64,000 nucleotides of DNA from Oscillospiraceae bacterium (GTDB lineage: Bacteria > Bacillota > Clostridia > Oscillospirales > Oscillospiraceae): assembly GCA_910574635.1 (NCBI GenBank), contig CAJTCG010000008.1:1-64000 (forward strand), read 5' to 3'. This document shows, one piece after another, positions 24,976-33,546 of this stretch. The notes beneath the pieces are model-generated. The model was not told the origin of the DNA, made no database searches, and worked only from the letters and a program-made list of their open reading frames with translations. Position numbers and translations under genes: made by a program. Position 1 is the first letter of the stretch, and each line of letters begins with the position of its first letter.

Positions 24976-25837
24976 TTTTGGTCTGCTGTCCCCCGTCATC
25001 GAAGCGGCGGCCAGGGAGAACGCCAAGGTGGAGGGTGACTACTTTGACGAAGAGGGGTTCCTGTGCTGCGGGAAATGCCACACCAGAAAACAGTGTGAGG
25101 TCAAACTCCCGGAAGGTCTGGGCCGGGGCAGAACGGAGCGGTTCCCCGTCATGTGCGAGTGCCGCCGTAAGGCCGTCGAAGCTGAGGAAGCGGCGGAGCT
25201 CAAGCGCAAGGAGATGGAGGTCGTCCAACGTCTCAGGAAGGAGAGCCTGATGAGCCCCCGGTTCGAGGAAGCTACCTTCCAGAACTTCCGGGTGGATCAG
25301 GCCAACGCCTACAACCTGAAGCTGTGCCGCCGGTATGCGGAGCACTTCGACAAGATGGTGGAGAAGAACCAGGGGCTCATCTTCTATGGAGATGTGGGGA
25401 CCGGGAAGACCTTTGCGGCGGCCTGTATCGCCAATCACCTTCTGTCCCGTGGGGTCCCGGTGGTGATGACATCCTTCATCAAGCTGCTGAGCTCCATGCA
25501 GACCTTCGGTAACGACAACGAGCGCCTGATTGCCAACCTGAACCGGGCGAAGTTGCTTATCATCGACGACCTGGGGGCTGAGCGGGATACGGACTTCGCA
25601 CAGGAGCACGTCTACAACATCATCGACAGCAGGTATCGGGCCAAGCTGCCCCTCATCATCACCACGAACATGACCATCCAGGAGATACGGGAGCCCAACA
25701 GCACCCGGTACGCAAGGATTTATGACCGGCTCTCGAAGATGCTCCCCATGGAATTTGCCGGCGGTTCCTGGCGCAAGGATGATGCAGCCCGCAGTCTCAC
25801 GGAAATGAAGAAATTTTTGGAGGGAAACGATGGATAG
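24962..25837 (+). CDS. DnaC-like replicative helicase loader
   Basis: 291 residues from the GTG at 24962 (GGAGG ten bases upstream); an ATG at 24920 is an alternative. An N-terminal cysteine cluster (CCGKC ... C ... CEC, residues 28-65) may bind zinc. The AAA+ core has Walker A GDVGTGKT near 141-148, Walker B LLIIDDLGAE near 205 and sensor I ITTN near 240. It loads the host or phage helicase at the initiator-bound origin. Confidence 0.9.
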   Translation: MERLNFGLLSPVIEAAARENAKVEGDYFDEEGFLCCGKCHTRKQCEVKLPEGLGRGRTERFPVMCECRRKAVEAEEAAELKRKEMEVVQRLRKESLMSPRFEEATFQNFRVDQANAYNLKLCRRYAEHFDKMVEKNQGLIFYGDVGTGKTFAAACIANHLLSRGVPVVMTSFIKLLSSMQTFGNDNERLIANLNRAKLLIIDDLGAERDTDFAQEHVYNIIDSRYRAKLPLIITTNMTIQEIREPNSTRYARIYDRLSKMLPMEFAGGSWRKDDAARSLTEMKKFLEGNDG

Positions 25838-26021
25838 AATTTACATCGGACTGGAGGCCGACCGGCTGGCCGTTGCCTCCATCCTGGTCAAGAACAAGTA
25901 CACGGTCCGGCAGGGCTCCCAGCGCCGGGGCACCGGCAAGAGCTACGATTACTTCCTGGAGTACGATCGGAACCCGGACGCCGACACCCCGAAGAAGGGA
26001 GCCGGGACGGATGAGGGCTAA
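25830..26021 (+). CDS. Small phage protein of unknown function
   Basis: 63 residues, overlapping the helicase loader by eight bases, GGAGGG before the ATG. Charged, no recognised motif. Confidence 0.55.
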   Translation: MDRIYIGLEADRLAVASILVKNKYTVRQGSQRRGTGKSYDYFLEYDRNPDADTPKKGAGTDEG

Positions 26022-26445
26022 CTTCTGCATCCTCGGAGAGCCACAGGGGAAGGGGCGTCCCAGGTTCTCCACCGTCTGCGGCCACGCAAAGCCCAGGACG
26101 CCGGAAGAGACGGTCCTGTATGAGAATTTGGTCAAGACCGAGTACCGCCGCCAGACCCACGAGCTCCGGTTCCCGGATGACGCCATGCTGGATGTCAGGG
26201 TAATCGCCTACTACTCCATTCCGAGGTCCGTCAGCAAGAAGAAGCGTCAGGCCATGCTTGACCACAAAATCCGCCCCACGAAGAAGCCCGACTTCGACAA
26301 CATCGGCAAGGTCATCTGCGACGCCCTGAACAAGATCGCCTACCGGGATGACTCCCAGATTGTGGACGCTCAGGTTCGGAAGTTTTACAGTGACCGGCCC
26401 CGTGTGGTCGTCACAATCATGGAATGTGGAGGTGCGACGCCATGA
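26011..26445 (+). CDS. RusA-family Holliday junction resolvase
   Basis: 144 residues, the usual size. The RusA signature is present: FCILGEPQGKGRPRF at the start, then KPDFDNIGKVICDALNKIAYRDDSQI near 88-115 with the aspartates of the metal site. It cleaves four-way junctions in phage recombination and before packaging. The start overlaps the previous gene. Confidence 0.92.
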   Translation: MRANFCILGEPQGKGRPRFSTVCGHAKPRTPEETVLYENLVKTEYRRQTHELRFPDDAMLDVRVIAYYSIPRSVSKKKRQAMLDHKIRPTKKPDFDNIGKVICDALNKIAYRDDSQIVDAQVRKFYSDRPRVVVTIMECGGATP

Positions 26446-26669
26446 AAGATGTGGCCTGGGGTGTCATCCACGGGGAGGGCACCATCGTCTGCAAGTGTGA
26501 CCGGTGTGGGAAGAAGGAGGAGTACCCCTTCGACAACGGCCACCCAGACTTCAAATCGTTCCAGAAGAAGCTCTTCGGCATGGGCTGGAAATCGGCCCAG
26601 GTCTTCGGAGAGTGGCACGACTTCTGCTGCGAGGATTGCCGCAACGAGTACATCAAGAACAACACATAG
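26442..26669 (+). CDS. Small zinc-ribbon-like phage protein
   Basis: 75 residues with CKCDRCGKK near residue 20 and CCEDCRNEY near 63, two cysteine knuckles of a zinc ribbon. GGAGGTG precedes the ATG. It overlaps the end of the resolvase gene by four bases. Function unknown. Confidence 0.6.
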   Translation: MKDVAWGVIHGEGTIVCKCDRCGKKEEYPFDNGHPDFKSFQKKLFGMGWKSAQVFGEWHDFCCEDCRNEYIKNNT

Positions 26670-26681
26670 GAGGAACAGATT

Positions 26682-27569
26682 ATGACAGCTCAGAACATCT
26701 ACCCGCTGTCCCTGAACGGGGACACCTTCAACGCCCTGAAGTCCGACTACGACGCCATGCTCCGCCAGACCCTCACCAAGATGGAGGACCTGAAGGTGGA
26801 GGACGCTACCATCACCGTCAAGGTGGCTGTGACGCTGGAGAAGGATCAGGCCCGTGACTTCCAGGCCAACGGCTACGATGCCATGCGGGACATCGTGAAG
26901 CCCGCGTTCAAGCACGAAATCAGTACCGTCATGCAGGTCAAGGACAAGAAGAGCGGCTCACTGGGCGGGACCATGGAGCTGGTCTGGGACCAGGAGCTCG
27001 GCCAGTACGTCATGCGGCCCATCGACAACGGCCAGACCACCTTGTTCGACCAGCCCGGCGGAAGCACCGGCTCCGTCGTGGATGCCGAGTACACTGTCGT
27101 CGATGATACCCCGGCGCTCCCGGCCGGTGCCTCCGCTCTCCCGGCCCCGCAGGAGGAGCCCGAGGACGGAGGCCAGGAGAGCGAGGAGCTCAAGGAGCGG
27201 TGGGACACCTTCTACTGGCTCCTAAATTTCGATGGCACCCCCATGAAGGTGCTGGAGGCCATGGGCAACTACACGGTGCGTACGGAGGCCAACAAGGTCA
27301 TCCTCACCTCGGCCAACCATCATACCACCCTGTACTGTTCCGGCGAAATCCTGAGCTCCCACGTCGGTCACAGGCTGGTTTGTAAGGCATCTGGCAAGGT
27401 GGAAGGCAACCCGAACACCATCTCCATCATCTGCGAGGAGTGCGACGAGACCCTGTTTGAGCTCCATTCCCCGGCGTGGACCGCTGACGAGGAGCCTGTG
27501 GAGCCCGTCGAGGAGGACCCGGAGGACTACCCGTATGAAGAGCCGGGCGAGGAGGGTAAAGAGGAATGA
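26682..27569 (+). CDS. Phage protein of unknown function (two-part)
   Basis: 295 residues. The first 110 form an alpha/beta part with alternating strands; an acidic linker rich in Pro and Glu (about 130-170) separates it from a second part with a CEECDETLF zinc-like knuckle near 250, and the C-terminus is very acidic. Similar proteins occur beside replication genes in phages, but no function is known. AGGAGG upstream. Confidence 0.6.
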   Translation: MTAQNIYPLSLNGDTFNALKSDYDAMLRQTLTKMEDLKVEDATITVKVAVTLEKDQARDFQANGYDAMRDIVKPAFKHEISTVMQVKDKKSGSLGGTMELVWDQELGQYVMRPIDNGQTTLFDQPGGSTGSVVDAEYTVVDDTPALPAGASALPAPQEEPEDGGQESEELKERWDTFYWLLNFDGTPMKVLEAMGNYTVRTEANKVILTSANHHTTLYCSGEILSSHVGHRLVCKASGKVEGNPNTISIICEECDETLFELHSPAWTADEEPVEPVEEDPEDYPYEEPGEEGKEE

Positions 27570-28324
27570 ACGACACCAAGATCGAGTGGTGCGACATGAC
27601 CTGGAACCCCGTTACCGGCTGCCTCCACGGGTGCGAATACTGCTACGCCAAAAAAGTCGCCCATCGCTTCGACGGCAAGGTATTCGATACGTCGCCTCTT
27701 CCCGGTGGCCTCCATGTTTTGGAGGACAGACCGCCGTGGCCCCCGTACCCCTACGGCTTTGCCCCCACGTTTCACCGCTACCGGCTGGGAGACCCGGCCA
27801 GTAAGACCAAGGGCAAGACCATTTTCGTCTGTTCCATGGCGGACCTCTTCGGTTCGTGGGTCCCGACGAAATGGATTGTCGATGTCCTGGATGCCTGTCT
27901 CGCCGCTCCTCAGCATCGCTATCTGTTCCTGACGAAGAACCCCAAGCGGTATCTGGAGCTGGATGAGATGGCGCTCCTTCCGCTCCAGGGCAATTTCTGG
28001 TACGGCTCTACTGTCACCTCCCCGTCTACGGATTATTTTACATGGTCATATACATTCAACACATTCGCCAGCATTGAGCCGTTGCTTGAGCCGTTTGGTA
28101 ATTCGTACAGCGACCAAACTAGGTCTCTTGGATGGGTCATTATCGGCGCTGAGACCGGGAACCGGAAGGGAAAGGTGATCCCGGATAAGGCATGGGTTCA
28201 GGAAATTCAGGAGTATTGCCGGGAGAATGACATTCCGGTATTTATGAAGGATAGCCTTATCCCCATCATGGGAGAGGCTGGTATGGTCAGGGAGTTCCCG
28301 TGGGAAGGAGGATGCAGGGCATGA
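27566..28324 (+). CDS. DUF5131 (phage Gp37/Gp68 family) radical-SAM-like protein
   Basis: 252 residues. It starts with TKIEWCDMTWNPVTGC followed by CLHGCEYCYA, a CxxxCxxC cluster motif near residues 19-26 as in radical SAM enzymes, then VCSMADLFG and FLTKNPKRY, all typical of the DUF5131/Gp37 group. Activity unknown; a nucleic-acid or tRNA base modification role has been suspected because of the fold. Overlaps its neighbours by ATGA on both sides. Confidence 0.85.
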   Translation: MNDTKIEWCDMTWNPVTGCLHGCEYCYAKKVAHRFDGKVFDTSPLPGGLHVLEDRPPWPPYPYGFAPTFHRYRLGDPASKTKGKTIFVCSMADLFGSWVPTKWIVDVLDACLAAPQHRYLFLTKNPKRYLELDEMALLPLQGNFWYGSTVTSPSTDYFTWSYTFNTFASIEPLLEPFGNSYSDQTRSLGWVIIGAETGNRKGKVIPDKAWVQEIQEYCRENDIPVFMKDSLIPIMGEAGMVREFPWEGGCRA

Positions 28325-28692
28325 CGATTAAGGATTTTACGGTCGGCCAGACCGCCTACGCCATGGGCGACGGTTACAGCACCATGATAGATAAATATAG
28401 CGTTTCGGAAGTGCGGGTCGAAAAAGTCGGCCGCAAATACGTTACCATCGCCGGGAATTGGGGAGAGCAGTTTGAGGAAACTTCTGCGAGCAGGTCATAC
28501 CTCATTGAGCATAGGGATTGTGGTACGCCCAGGCTCCTTTTCCCGTCCCGCAAGGCGGTGGACGACTACATTGAGCGTGAGGAGCTGAAAACGTGGGTGC
28601 GGACGGCGGCTGGATGGGGTAACATCGACCGATACACTCTTCATCAGCTTCGTGCCGTCAAAAAGATTTTAGAAGGAGAAAATGAGGAATGA
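28321..28692 (+). CDS. Phage protein of unknown function
   Basis: 123 residues, beta-rich N-terminal 60 residues and helical C-terminus (WVRTAAGWGNIDRYTLHQL). Start and stop both overlap the neighbouring genes by four bases, so translation is coupled. Confidence 0.6.
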   Translation: MTIKDFTVGQTAYAMGDGYSTMIDKYSVSEVRVEKVGRKYVTIAGNWGEQFEETSASRSYLIEHRDCGTPRLLFPSRKAVDDYIEREELKTWVRTAAGWGNIDRYTLHQLRAVKKILEGENEE

Positions 28693-29294
28693 AAGAAAAG
28701 TTCCTGGAAATCTACCGTGAGAATATCACCCGGCCCGGTGCCGAGGAGTTCCTGAAGTGGCTGGAGTCCACAGACTTCTTCACGGCCCCGGCCAGCACCC
28801 GCTTCCACCTGTCCCGCCCTGGCGGGCTGGTGGAGCACAGCGTCCACGTCTATGAACGGTTGCGGGCCATGTATATCCACGAGCGTGTCATGGGCGGTAT
28901 GGAGGCTGAAGCATATGACCTCGATTCCCAGCAGGAGGAGACCGTCGCCATCTGCGGCCTCCTGCACGACATCTGCAAGGCCAACTTCTATGGTGTGGAA
29001 ATGCGGAACCGTAAGAACGAACAGGGCCAGTGGGAGAAGTACCCGTTCTATGTCGTGAACGACCAGCTCCCCTACGGCCACGGTGAGAAATCGGTCTACA
29101 TCATCTCCAGCTTCATGAAGCTCAGCAGGGAGGAGGCCATGGCGATCCGCTGGCACATGGGCTTCTCCGACAACGAGTTTAAGGCCGGCGGGTATTCCGT
29201 GGGCAACGCCTTTGAGATGTTCCCCCTGGCGGTGCTGACCCACATCGCCGACCTCCAGGCTACCTACCTGGACGAAGGAGATGGGGAGGCATGA
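28689..29294 (+). CDS. HD-domain phosphohydrolase-like phage protein
   Basis: 201 residues. The HD metal-site pattern is present: GLVEHSVHV near residue 50, LLHDICKANF near 98 (the HD pair), and a later histidine RWHMGFSD and aspartate HIADLQA. HD proteins of this type hydrolyse nucleotides or cyclic nucleotides; a role in nucleotide pools or in degrading immune signals is possible but unproven. Confidence 0.78.
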   Translation: MKEKFLEIYRENITRPGAEEFLKWLESTDFFTAPASTRFHLSRPGGLVEHSVHVYERLRAMYIHERVMGGMEAEAYDLDSQQEETVAICGLLHDICKANFYGVEMRNRKNEQGQWEKYPFYVVNDQLPYGHGEKSVYIISSFMKLSREEAMAIRWHMGFSDNEFKAGGYSVGNAFEMFPLAVLTHIADLQATYLDEGDGEA

Positions 29295-29695
29295 AGAAAG
29301 GTGATGGAGATATGTATGCAGATCAGTACAGACATATTGCAAAAGAGATTGGAGGGGCAGGGATGAGCGAAGTAATCCGTGTCCCCGCCCGGCTGTCCGG
29401 CATATCGGATGCCGTGGAGCTCCGGGCCCAGTGTTCCGTCGCCAGATACCGCACCAAGAACAGCGTGGCCGTCAGCGTTAAGGGGAGGCCCAGGCTCCAC
29501 CCCTGCAAAATCATGGCGAGCTACTCGGAGGGCACGGTGTCGGTGTCGGTCCCGGAGACAGCGTTCAGCGTTACCGTCCGGCTGGAGGAGATGATGGCCG
29601 TCCTGAAAGAGGCGGCGGAGGCCAGCCGGTCGGTCGAGGAAATTCTTCAGGAGGAAAGAGACCATGCCCAAGAATGTTCAGCCCCGCAGGGGTGA
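29291..29695 (+). CDS. Phage protein of unknown function upstream of PemK toxin
   Basis: 134 residues from the ATG overlapping the previous stop; an ATG at 29363 with a strong GGAGGGG site is a credible alternative giving 110 residues. Beta-rich centre and a helical C-terminus (about 100-125). Its last 32 bases overlap the toxin gene, a typical antitoxin position, but no antitoxin DNA-binding motif is visible. Confidence 0.55.
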   Translation: MKKGDGDMYADQYRHIAKEIGGAGMSEVIRVPARLSGISDAVELRAQCSVARYRTKNSVAVSVKGRPRLHPCKIMASYSEGTVSVSVPETAFSVTVRLEEMMAVLKEAAEASRSVEEILQEERDHAQECSAPQG

Positions 29696-30020
29696 CATCT
29701 TCATGGCGGACCTCGCCAGGGACCCGCTCACTCGTCAGAGCGGGGTCCGCCCGGTGGTCATCATCCAGAACGACCGGGGCAACGCAAACAGCGGCAGCGT
29801 GATTGCTGTCATCGTGACCAGCAGTCACAAGAAGAAGCTGCCCACCCACGTCCACCTGTACCCCCGCCACGGGGTCAAGCGTCCAAGCACAGCCCTGTGC
29901 GAACATATCATCACCATCGAGAAGAGCTGTCTGCTGAACCACCTGGGGACCATCGTGAATACGGACGCTGAGTGCCAGCTCGATGACGCTCTCCGGGTCA
30001 GCATCGGGCTGAAGGCATAA
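29664..30020 (+). CDS. PemK/MazF-family mRNA interferase toxin
   Basis: 118 residues of the PemK/MazF fold: RRGDIFMADLA at residues 8-18, GVRPVVIIQNDRGN near 27-40, then ITIEKSCL-type strand near 85. Toxins of this family cut single-stranded RNA at short motifs. AGGAGG lies upstream. The expected antitoxin is either the overlapping upstream gene or missing. Confidence 0.88.
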   Translation: MPKNVQPRRGDIFMADLARDPLTRQSGVRPVVIIQNDRGNANSGSVIAVIVTSSHKKKLPTHVHLYPRHGVKRPSTALCEHIITIEKSCLLNHLGTIVNTDAECQLDDALRVSIGLKA

Positions 30021-30117
30021 AAAGAGCAGCCCCGCCTCCCGAAGGAGCCGAAGCCGCTACATAATCTGCAACTTCATTGTAGCATAATTCCTTGAGAAGT
30101 CAAGAGGAGGCAAGGGC

Positions 30118-30684
30118 ATGAAGAAACAATCTGGTAGCACCACACTCACCGCTGAACAGCGCCGGGAAATCATCGGTATGGCTTCTCAGGTCGCCATAGA
30201 GCAGTACCAAAAGGCAGCCGAGCGAGCGAAGCAGACTGCCAGGGACAAGCGCCTCCACAACACGAAGCTGTTGATGGAGAAGTACCGGAGCTTTGTCATC
30301 CACAGCGAGACCGCCGTCCACGAAGCGTCCCAGGTCGAAGATGACTTTGACCTGGATGACCTGCTGGAGCTCATGGACTGCGGAACCGGGGACAAAGAGC
30401 TGGCCGTCACCAGCGTCCGGGAGAGCGCAGCCCGCACCCGTATCCTGGTCCACCACATCGACCGGATGTTGGATTACTTCAAGTACCGCTGCGACCACTC
30501 CTCGAAGCCGGAGGACGCCAGGAGATACCGCATCGTCTACTACTCCTACCTCGCAGAGGAAGCGGAGCAGAAGACGTTTCAGGAGCTCGCAGAAGACGAG
30601 AACGTGGACATCAGCACCATCTATCGGGACCACAAAGCCGCCCTCCGCCAGTTGAGCGCCCTGATTTTTGGATACTTCGAGTAG
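30118..30684 (+). CDS. Phage late-transcription regulator with sigma-region-4-like C-terminus
   Basis: 188 residues, mostly helical. The C-terminal 45 residues (QKTFQELAEDENVDISTIYRDHKAAL) form a helix-turn-helix like sigma region 4, as in ArpU/RinA-type activators that switch on late genes in Gram-positive phages. Located between early and late blocks after an AT-rich gap, the expected place. Confidence 0.68.
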   Translation: MKKQSGSTTLTAEQRREIIGMASQVAIEQYQKAAERAKQTARDKRLHNTKLLMEKYRSFVIHSETAVHEASQVEDDFDLDDLLELMDCGTGDKELAVTSVRESAARTRILVHHIDRMLDYFKYRCDHSSKPEDARRYRIVYYSYLAEEAEQKTFQELAEDENVDISTIYRDHKAALRQLSALIFGYFE

Positions 30685-30746
30685 CCCTGCGAAAATCGTG
30701 CCATTGACACGCAAAACTACGATATGGTAGGCTGTAAAGCGAAAAA

Positions 30747-30778
30747 GACCGCAGAGGCGTAACGGCCCCTGCGGTCTC
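30747..30778. terminator. Bidirectional terminator
   Basis: GACCGCAG (30747-30754) pairs with CTGCGGTC (30769-30776). Five A before and TCCCTTT after give T-runs in both directions, serving the regulator gene and the antisense NucS-like gene. Confidence 0.75.
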
Positions 30779-30815
30779 CCTTTACCTCCTGATTTTGTGC
30801 ATTTCGTCAAAAGTG

Positions 30816-31973
30816 CTAAATTCGGGGGGGGGGGGTAACTTCTTGTTGTATATTATATACAATACCCTCTCTTTGCCTCTCGGCGGCAGCTTCGGCCAGC
30901 TTTCGGATGGCCGACTGGAAGGAAGCCATGTCCTCGTCTCCGGTAAGAGCCCGTAGGTCTATGTAGAGATACTGAGGCGAGTCCCATATGAGCTTCTGGG
31001 CGTAATGTTGGGCCCGGCCCGGCATATCCGTCAGCAGCTCACGGATGGCAGCCTCGGTCCAGCTCCCGCCCAGGTAGTTTGCCACGTCCGGTACGCACAC
31101 ATCGAAAGTGCATAGCGGGCGATCCGACTTCCGCCAGAAGCTCACCGTGAATAGCCTTACCTCGCCGGCCCTGGCAAAGAACGTGGGGAATTTGGTCCCC
31201 CGCCTGTGTTCGCACACCAGACCAATGCTGGTGGCATAGGACTTTAGAGTATCGGCCACCGGTATGGCGTCCTGACGCCCCTCAGCAAGCAGGAAGGCCG
31301 AGAAGTTGGCAGCGTTCCACTCCACATTCCGGGCAGGTGTTCGCTTTGTCTTCAGCGGGGTCTCGCCCACCACGCTGGAGGTCAGCATCGTCGCCTCCTC
31401 GGTTTTGTACTGCCGCAGCTCCACGCCGTACACCTCGATGCCCTCCATGTTCCGGTCCATGAACTCGATTAGGGTCTTCAGGGTGGAGGGGATACGATCC
31501 GCAGCAAAGACCAGTTTCACCCTCTCAGCCTTCAGGCAGTTTGCCACCTGCATCCAGAACTCGTCCGTGTCGTATGCCTCGAGGGTCCCCGGCTCATCGT
31601 TGTTCTGGCGGAACAGCTCCCTTAGCTCGTCAGCGTCCCAGGCCGACACCCTGGAGGCGTAGTCAAGCATCTGGGCCACCACCTCACGGCGGGTCCTGGT
31701 GTCGGTGCTCCGCTTCACCTCGACCAGCACCGGGACCCCGCTCTGGTCCACAAGCAGATGGTCCAGGAAGTAGGCGTTGGAGCTGTCGTCGCCCTCGGAT
31801 ACCTCAAACTCCCTCGCTACCAGCATCAGCCGGGAACCGTCCGGGTCCGCATCCCTCAGCAGTAGGCCGGGGTTGTCGGCGATGATCTTCTGGAGGATGT
31901 CCTCGGAGTCGTAGCGGTGTTCGCTCATCCCCACCGCCCGGTCCCCGGACATGAAGTATAGATTTGCGCCCAT
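30816..31973 (-). CDS. NucS/DUF91-like PD-(D/E)XK nuclease domain protein, antisense accessory gene
   Basis: 385 residues. The N-terminal 110 residues match the endonuclease NucS/DUF91 type: FLDHLLVDQSGVPVLVEVKRS near 68-88 supplies the acidic and ExK residues. A long C-terminal region (about 200-385) has no recognised family. AAGGAG precedes the ATG. It is transcribed against all its neighbours and bounded by a terminator and a promoter region, the usual form of an accessory or defence gene carried by a prophage. Confidence 0.7.
   Translation of the reverse strand: MGANLYFMSGDRAVGMSEHRYDSEDILQKIIADNPGLLLRDADPDGSRLMLVAREFEVSEGDDSSNAYFLDHLLVDQSGVPVLVEVKRSTDTRTRREVVAQMLDYASRVSAWDADELRELFRQNNDEPGTLEAYDTDEFWMQVANCLKAERVKLVFAADRIPSTLKTLIEFMDRNMEGIEVYGVELRQYKTEEATMLTSSVVGETPLKTKRTPARNVEWNAANFSAFLLAEGRQDAIPVADTLKSYATSIGLVCEHRRGTKFPTFFARAGEVRLFTVSFWRKSDRPLCTFDVCVPDVANYLGGSWTEAAIRELLTDMPGRAQHYAQKLIWDSPQYLYIDLRALTGDEDMASFQSAIRKLAEAAAERQREGIVYNIQQEVTPPPRI
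30824..30835. repeat. 12-G homopolymer tract at the 3-prime end of the antisense gene
   Basis: Twelve G on the plus strand, read as C codons (Pro-Pro-Pro) just before the stop of the minus-strand gene. Slippage would change only the last residues and stop position. Confidence 0.8.
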
Positions 31974-31988
31974 GGCAGGTCTCCTTTC

Positions 31989-32049
31989 GTAAACAATCTG
32001 TTAATGTGGCTAAACTCGATTGACGCTGGCGGAACCCTTGTGGGACAAT
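31989..32049 (+). promoter_or_regulatory. Prophage promoter element copy 1 (with AACAnnnTGTTAA operator)
   Basis: AACAATCTGTTAA (31992-32004) lies upstream of TCGATTGACG, an 18-base spacer and TGTGGGACAAT (-35 TTGACG 32020-32025; -10 GACAAT 32044-32049). The same layout recurs at 36469-36529. It faces right toward the modification cassette and left borders the antisense nuclease gene. Confidence 0.72.
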
Positions 32050-32194
32050 GGATTTAAGGAGGTAAAAGGAACCGGCCACCGCTGCTGGAACAGCGACGAC
32101 CGGCGGGGCCCGATAATCGAGCTCAGTCACAGTTTGATTATAACACCAGCGGGCTCCTTGTCAATCGGAGAAAACGTAAGAAAGGAGCTTGGAA
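32050..32194 (+). other. 145-base leader with hairpin potential
   Basis: Between the promoter and the first small gene lies a leader with an imperfect stem (CCGG .. CGCTG/CAGCG .. CCGG, about 32071-32115). No coding sequence found. It may hold a control element for the cassette. Confidence 0.4.
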
Positions 32195-32362
32195 ATGAGC
32201 GTATCGCAGATATTGCAGGTCATCGTCATCGTGACCGATACCCTGTCGGACGCCACCGTGGGACCTCTCGATAAAGAGAAGGTTGCCGGCGCTGTTGGCA
32301 TCCTGGGTATGCTGGAAGATACCCTGATGGCCCAAGCGAACGGAGGGATGGAAAATGCGTGA
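32195..32362 (+). CDS. Small phage protein of unknown function
   Basis: 55 residues beginning MSVSQILQVIVIVTDTLSD; hydrophobic N-terminal helix and a second short helix. AAGGAG precedes the ATG by seven bases and the end overlaps the next gene by eight bases, so it is a credible short gene. Confidence 0.6.
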   Translation: MSVSQILQVIVIVTDTLSDATVGPLDKEKVAGAVGILGMLEDTLMAQANGGMENA

Positions 32363-32864
32363 AGTGTCCATCCGGGAGCTGGGGCACTCCCAGTACCTCG
32401 TGTCCTACGGCGGCAAGTTCTCCTTCCGGGCGGCGGTCGAGAACGGGGTGAGCTACGTTGGCCTGTCCGATCTGGCCGGGTGCTGCGGTTACACCTCCGG
32501 GACGAAGATGGCCCAGCGCACCAATGTCCCCAAGGTCAAGATTGATGTCAGGCACCGGGACGGCCGCAAGGTGGGCAAGACATCGCCCATGTGGTTCCTG
32601 ACGGTAGACGATGCCGTTCAGTTCGTCCAGGAACGAGCCGTAGACGATGGCTTCAGGAGATGGTTCACCGGCTACGCCGACACGCTGCGGAAGCTGCCTA
32701 CATCCGTCCAGAACGATACCGCCCCCGCATCCACCTGCCCGGCGCAGGGTAAGACCAAGGTGCCGGAAGCGAAGCCGAACACCGGCGTGAATATCTCCCC
32801 GGAGCTGATAGACCGCATCATCGTCGATCTGCTGGCTCTGAAGCAGGGGATGACATCAGCGTAA
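32355..32864 (+). CDS. Phage protein, possibly Bro-N/antirepressor-like
   Basis: 169 residues. The order V.GLSDLAGCCGY ... PMWFLTVDDAVQFVQ in the first 100 residues recalls the Bro-N/KilA-type DNA-binding fold of antirepressors, with a helical C-terminal part. The match is weak. It starts the transcript from the 32020 promoter together with the small gene. Confidence 0.5.
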   Translation: MREVSIRELGHSQYLVSYGGKFSFRAAVENGVSYVGLSDLAGCCGYTSGTKMAQRTNVPKVKIDVRHRDGRKVGKTSPMWFLTVDDAVQFVQERAVDDGFRRWFTGYADTLRKLPTSVQNDTAPASTCPAQGKTKVPEAKPNTGVNISPELIDRIIVDLLALKQGMTSA

Positions 32865-32880
32865 CACCTACCCCCAGGGG

Positions 32881-32903
32881 GCCGGCCGTAAGGCCGGCTC
32901 TCT
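32881..32903 (+). terminator. Weak terminator-like hairpin
   Basis: GCCGGCC (32881-32887) pairs with GGCCGGC (32892-32898) around GTAA, then TCTCTCACGTTTT. It may reduce transcription into the cassette. Confidence 0.5.
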
Positions 32904-32926
32904 CACGTTTTATAGGAGGAAGCACA

Positions 32927-33544
32927 ATGGAGAAGCGTATTGAACGCTGCACGATGAGGGCCGGGGACATCAAGACCGGGTTCGGGAACCCCCGGAAAAT
33001 CATCCGCAACAAGATGGATGAGCTGGAGCAGAGCTTTGAGATGTTCGGTGACTTCGGCATCTACCTCATCGACGAGCAGGACAACATCATCGCCGGCAAC
33101 CAGCGGCTCAAGGTCGTCCTGCGGAAGTATGGCCCGGACGTGGAGCTGGACTGCAAGCGGCTCATCGGCTACACCGAAGCGGAGCTGCGGGCCATCAACA
33201 TCAAGGACAATACCCACGCCGGCGAGTGGGACCTGGACCTACTGGCAGACTGGACGGCTGACCTGACCCTGGACCTGGGCATCGACCCGAAGGAGGCCAA
33301 GAAGAACCCGGAAGAGATGACCGTCAAGGACATGGAGCTCATCCGCTATGAGAAGTACGACTACGTTCTCATCGTCTGCCGGAACGAAATTGACTACAAG
33401 AACCTCCAACGGGCCCTCGGCCTGGAGAAGCGGAAGATGATTGTCTCGCAGAAGCGCAAAATCCAGGCAAGGGCCGTCTGGTTCGATGACATCAAGGCCC
33501 AAATCGTTTCAAAGGACGAAATACAGGAAAGCGAGGATGTATAA
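32927..33544 (+). CDS. ParB/sulfiredoxin-fold protein
   Basis: 205 residues. The ParB N-terminal domain is at about 8-85: NPRKIIRNKMDELEQSFEMFG and DNIIAGNQRLKVV, where GNQR replaces the usual GERR/GHRR box. A helical second part follows. In phages such domains are often paired with DNA methylases just before the terminase; here they precede an ATP-grasp gene instead. Probably targets DNA or acts as a nucleotide-dependent enzyme. First gene of a compact four-gene cassette. Confidence 0.82.
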   Translation: MEKRIERCTMRAGDIKTGFGNPRKIIRNKMDELEQSFEMFGDFGIYLIDEQDNIIAGNQRLKVVLRKYGPDVELDCKRLIGYTEAELRAINIKDNTHAGEWDLDLLADWTADLTLDLGIDPKEAKKNPEEMTVKDMELIRYEKYDYVLIVCRNEIDYKNLQRALGLEKRKMIVSQKRKIQARAVWFDDIKAQIVSKDEIQESEDV

Positions 33545-33546
33545 GT

